Assembly: GCA_036477795.1 (NCBI GenBank)
Contig: JAZGDL010000260.1
Span: forward strand, 1-7,486
Reading direction: 5' to 3'
Source: JAZGDL01 sp036477795
GTDB taxonomy: Bacteria > Planctomycetota > Phycisphaerae > UBA1845
Length of the DNA stretch: 7,486 nt
Part shown: in pieces, positions 4,894 through 7,486 of the stretch
How the letters are laid out: the number at the start of each line of letters is the position of its first letter
Numbering within the stretch: the stretch's first letter is position 1
The notes under the pieces: generated by a model
Seen by the model: the letters and a program-made list of their open reading frames with translations, nothing else
Told to the model about the DNA's origin: nothing
Database searches by the model: none
Made by a program: the position numbers and the translations under genes

Positions 4894-6914
4894 CCCCCCG
4901 CCGACCGGGCCAACTGCCGCTTGGCCTCCTGCACCACATTATCCGCGGTGAACCCGAATTCCTTCATCAACTCCGCCAGCGGAGCGGACTCGCCGAATCG
5001 GTCCAATCCGATCGACGATCCTTCGATTCCGACGTAACGCGACCAGCCCAGCGTCGACCCCGCTTCCACTGAAACGCGCGCTGTCACCTCCGGGGGCAAT
5101 ACCGAATCCCGATAGGCCCGGTCCTGCCGTTCAAAAAGTTCCCAACAGGGCATGCTCACCACTCGGGCCTTCACCCCTTCTGCGCTAAGCCGCTCCCACG
5201 CCCCCACGCAATGCTGCACCTCCGAACCGCTTCCCATCAGGATGACGTCGCAGGTTCCTTCGCAATCCGCCAGCACATAGGCACCTTGCAAAGCGCCTGC
5301 CGCCGCAGCCAGGCCGCTGCGATCCAACGTCGGTACACTTTGACGCGTCAGGGCCAAGAGCACCGGCCGATCCTTCAGTGACATGATGTGCCTCCACATC
5401 ACCGAAGCCTCGTTCGCGTCACAAGGACGAATCACGTCGATGTTGGGCATGGCCCGAAGCGACGCCAGTTGTTCGACCGGTTGATGCGTGGGGCCGTCCT
5501 CCCCCAGTCCCACACTGTCGTGCGTGAACACGAAGATAGCCGGCAATCCCGCCAGCGCCGCCAACCTGATCGAGGGGCGGCAGTAATCAGTGAACGTCAG
5601 GAAGCTGGAACCGAACGCTCGTATCTTCGATAACGTCAAGCCGTTCACGATGGCAGCCATGGCATGCTCACGGATGCCGAACGCCAAGTTCCTACCCTCC
5701 GGATTGTCCTTCTGAAACATCCCGGCGCCGGGGATCTTCGTCTTCGTCGACGCCGCCAGGTCAGCCGCACCCCCCATCATCCACGGGATGTTCGCCGAGA
5801 TGGCCTCCAGCGCTTTGGCGCTCGACGATCGCGTAGCCAGGCCCTTGGCATCCGCCTCGAATGCGGGCAGATCCCGGGCCCACTCCTCCGGCAGGTCGCC
5901 GCGCTGCATTCGTCGCCATTGATCAGCCAGTTCCGGATGCTCCTGTGCATAAGCGTCGAACCGCTCTTGCCAATCGCCTTTGAGTTCCTTTCCACGGCGA
6001 ATCGCCCCCTCGCCCATGTGCGCCGCCACCTCGGGAGGCACGTAAAACGTCTTGTCCGGATCCCATCCGTAGGCCTGCTTGGTCAGGCGCACCTCTTCGA
6101 CACCCAGCGGCTCCCCGTGGGCCTTGGCTGTCCCTGCTCGGTTCGGGCTGCCGTACCCGATCTCGCTGTTGACCACGATCAACGACGGCCGATCAGCCTC
6201 CGCCCGGGCAGACTCGATCGCCACGTGGATCTCATCAACGTTATTGGCGTCTCCCACGTTGAGCACTCGCCAGCCGTAGGCCAGGAACCGGGCAGCCACG
6301 TTTTCCGAAAACGTGATCTCGGTGTCGCCGTCGATCGAGATATGGTTGTCGTCATAGAACCAGATCAGGTTGCTCAGGCCCAGGTGGGCAGCCAGCGAGG
6401 CTGCCTCGCTGGTCACGCCCTCCATCATGTCGCCGTCGCCGCAAAACGCGTACACCAGATAGTTGACGATTTCGTGCCCGCCTCGGTTGAAGTGCGCCGC
6501 CAGCCAGCGCTCCGCGATGGCCATCCCCACGCTGTTGCCCGCCCCTTGCCCCAGCGGGCCCGTCGTCGTCTCCACGCCTCCGATCAGTTTCGATTCGGGG
6601 TGCCCGGCGCATCTGGAGTGGAGCTGGCGGAAACTCTTGAGGTCATCCAGCGAAACGTCGTACCTCGTCAGATAAAGCGTGCTGTACAGCAGCATCGAAG
6701 CATGCCCCATGGACAGCACAAAACGATCGCGATTGGCGAACTCCGGATCACAGGGGTCATGACGCATGAACCGGTCCCAGAGGCAGTACGTCACCGCCGC
6801 CATGCCCATCACCGCCCCCGGATGCCCGCTGTTGGCCTTTTGCACCGCGTCAATGCTGAGCGTGCGAATCGTGTCAATACAAAGCTGGTCTATCGGCCTG
6901 TTCATGCTGTGCAT
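4863..6914 (-). CDS. tkt: Transketolase
   Basis: Thiamine-diphosphate enzyme that moves two-carbon units between ketose and aldose phosphates (pentose phosphate pathway; also the Calvin cycle where present). The 683-residue product has the usual three-domain layout. Visible motifs: KANSGHPG (26-33, H31 equivalent to the catalytic His near the N-terminus), TTTGPLGQG (116-124), the ThDP/metal site GDG (159-161) with N190 in YDDNHISIDG, GIREHAM (413-419) with catalytic Glu416, and the pyrimidine-domain FTHDSVGLGEDGPTHQPVEQL. The last eleven residues (GGVGQAFQPVK) are not family sequence but come from a hairpin repeat. ATG at 6914 or ATG at 6905 could start it; both have only GAGAG-type ribosome binding sequence, which sits in a 16-nt tandem repeat. 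First gene of the operon, with tal starting 128 nt downstream. Confidence 0.98.
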   Translation of the reverse strand: MHSMNRPIDQLCIDTIRTLSIDAVQKANSGHPGAVMGMAAVTYCLWDRFMRHDPCDPEFANRDRFVLSMGHASMLLYSTLYLTRYDVSLDDLKSFRQLHSRCAGHPESKLIGGVETTTGPLGQGAGNSVGMAIAERWLAAHFNRGGHEIVNYLVYAFCGDGDMMEGVTSEAASLAAHLGLSNLIWFYDDNHISIDGDTEITFSENVAARFLAYGWRVLNVGDANNVDEIHVAIESARAEADRPSLIVVNSEIGYGSPNRAGTAKAHGEPLGVEEVRLTKQAYGWDPDKTFYVPPEVAAHMGEGAIRRGKELKGDWQERFDAYAQEHPELADQWRRMQRGDLPEEWARDLPAFEADAKGLATRSSSAKALEAISANIPWMMGGAADLAASTKTKIPGAGMFQKDNPEGRNLAFGIREHAMAAIVNGLTLSKIRAFGSSFLTFTDYCRPSIRLAALAGLPAIFVFTHDSVGLGEDGPTHQPVEQLASLRAMPNIDVIRPCDANEASVMWRHIMSLKDRPVLLALTRQSVPTLDRSGLAAAAGALQGAYVLADCEGTCDVILMGSGSEVQHCVGAWERLSAEGVKARVVSMPCWELFERQDRAYRDSVLPPEVTARVSVEAGSTLGWSRYVGIEGSSIGLDRFGESAPLAELMKEFGFTADNVVQEAKRQLARSAGGVGQAFQPVK

Positions 6915-6946
6915 ATCTCTCGCTTAACCGATCTCTCGCTTCACGG
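6915..6946. repeat. 16-nt tandem duplication at the tkt ribosome binding region
   Basis: ATCTCTCGCTTAACCG (6915-6930) is followed directly by ATCTCTCGCTTCACGG (6931-6946), 14 of 16 identical. On the mRNA this duplicates the GCGAGAGAT purine tract immediately before the tkt start. Confidence 0.85.
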
Positions 6947-6979
6947 GCGAAGGTGTAGAAGCCCCCGATCCGCTTGCCT

Positions 6980-7010
6980 ATAATACTCTGCCACGTCCGG
7001 GTGAGTCGAA
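6980..7010 (-). promoter_or_regulatory. Candidate promoter for the tkt-tal-zwf-pgl operon
   Basis: On the minus strand TTCGAC (7010-7005) is followed after 19 nt by TATTAT (6985-6980, 5/6 of the -10 consensus). The spacing is longer than ideal. Transcription would begin near 6973, giving a leader of about 60 nt to tkt. Confidence 0.3.
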
Positions 7011-7048
7011 ACCGAAAACCTGGCCGGACTGTGATTCTGGGACGCGTC

Positions 7049-7080
7049 TATCACAAAACGGCCGGTGTATGACAAAACGG
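7049..7080. promoter_or_regulatory. Pair of 13-nt direct repeats, possible regulator site
   Basis: TATCACAAAACGG (7049-7061) and TATGACAAAACGG (7068-7080) differ at one base and are spaced 19 nt start to start, close to two helical turns. They lie upstream of the candidate tkt promoter, as an activator site would. Confidence 0.4.
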
Positions 7081-7182
7081 AGCGAACCGACCTCTACTCC
7101 ACACTGGTATTAAAGTGAAACTTCTACTATGATAACATGGGAGATTGGCCGACCTTCAATTGAGTGGAACTTTGTAAAAACT

Positions 7183-7213
7183 TTGCGGACTACGTCGGGC
7201 CTGCGATTATACT
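7183..7213 (+). promoter_or_regulatory. Candidate promoter for the rightward gene
   Basis: TTGCGG (7183-7188) and TATACT (7208-7213, 5/6 of the -10 box) are separated by 19 nt. Transcription would start near 7220, leaving a leader of about 50 nt. Weak -35 and long spacing. Confidence 0.3.
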
Positions 7214-7272
7214 CAAGGATTGGAATCGGCCAAGATTTTGTTCAATTGTGATCTCCTGACGGAGGCGTACCT

Positions 7273-7486
7273 ATGTCCAGGGTTGACACTCGGCTTTTTG
7301 AGACCGTTAATGGGTCGGTGACCGACAGATTCGTAGAACTATCCGACAAGCTGAACGACCACCTTCAAACGTTCAGACAATTCGGGATACGATCCAACCG
7401 CGCGGTCGCCAACTTCCTGTGCGTCGACAGTGCAGAGCTTTCACGACTCAAGAACGCTCGCGTCGGCGACATCAATCTGCAGCGAG
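7273..7486 (+). CDS. Unidentified protein, N-terminal part; possible helix-turn-helix
   Basis: The ATG at 7273 follows GGAGG (7261-7265) with a 7-nt spacer, a strong start, and 71 codons stay open to the window edge. The visible part is mostly polar and predicted helical. Residues ~36-66 (QFGIRSNRAVANFL, then CVDSAELSRLKNARVG) have the rhythm of a Cro/Xre-like helix-turn-helix: an alanine-containing first helix, a short turn, then a helix like SAELSRLKNAR as the recognition helix. That would make it a DNA-binding protein, but the match is by eye and the rest of the protein is missing. No signal peptide or membrane segment is seen. It is divergent from tkt, so it could regulate the operon; this is inference. 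Confidence 0.7.
   Translation, partial: MSRVDTRLFETVNGSVTDRFVELSDKLNDHLQTFRQFGIRSNRAVANFLCVDSAELSRLKNARVGDINLQR

Larger units (their letters stand above)
6915..7272. other. Divergent intergenic region between tkt and the right-hand gene
   Basis: These 358 bases hold no convincing ORF or RNA gene. Besides the entries listed separately, TTGGCCGA (7145-7152) and its reverse complement TCGGCCAA (7226-7233) occur 73 nt apart, and TTCAATTG occurs twice (7155-7162 and 7241-7248), giving a matched pair of sites around the candidate promoter of the rightward gene. The part from about 7080 on is visibly more AT-rich than the coding DNA. Confidence 0.5.

Noticed and set aside
5664..6983. 439-codon open frame on the plus strand opposite tkt
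   Set aside because: It is antisense to a clear transketolase, its product is Arg/His/Pro-rich with no recognisable domain, and it has no ribosome binding site; this is the usual shadow of a GC-rich gene.
6979..6984. Exact TATAAT on the plus strand
   Set aside because: No -35 box at a sensible distance and nearly 290 nt from the nearest plus-strand gene; the minus-strand reading (TATTAT) toward tkt is more useful.

Overview
The window is dominated by one minus-strand run of sugar-phosphate genes in the order tkt - tal - zwf - pgl: transketolase, transaldolase, glucose-6-phosphate dehydrogenase and 6-phosphogluconolactonase. All four are intact, run in one direction and are closely spaced or overlapping, so they look like one operon. 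Together they supply the oxidative entry to the pentose phosphate pathway (zwf, pgl) and its non-oxidative carbon shuffling (tkt, tal). The middle enzyme, 6-phosphogluconate dehydrogenase, is not in the window, and neither is an OpcA-type partner of zwf.

At the left edge (1-618, minus) is the N-terminal part of a secreted VIT-domain protein, with a good ribosome binding site and a candidate extracytoplasmic-function sigma promoter. Next, on the plus strand, is a 47-residue single-pass membrane protein (886-1029) with its own plausible promoter; it converges on the end of pgl. To the right of tkt is a 358-base divergent intergenic region (6915-7272) with several short repeats. It is followed by the start of an unrecognised plus-strand gene (7273 to the window end) that may carry a helix-turn-helix.

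The unusual layer is a set of short hairpin-forming repeats. Every one of the four operon genes ends in, or directly against, a different palindrome, and some palindromes are translated. The tkt C-terminus is encoded by one arm of a long hairpin. The tal C-terminus reads through a perfect 22-bp palindrome. A near-identical copy of that palindrome is inserted in frame inside tal and read in a different frame. The zwf stop codon directly abuts a hairpin that encodes part of the pgl N-terminus. The pgl stop codon lies in a 16-nt tandem repeat next to a 10-bp perfect stem. The tkt-tal gap is almost entirely two long hairpins.

The organism is a bacterium with fairly GC-rich DNA. The VIT-domain secreted protein, the ECF-like promoter, the actinobacterial-style transaldolase family, and translated repeats of the VGQAFQPV and THGFESVG kind together suggest Planctomycetota or a related lineage. 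That is a judgement from memory of such genomes, not a search result.
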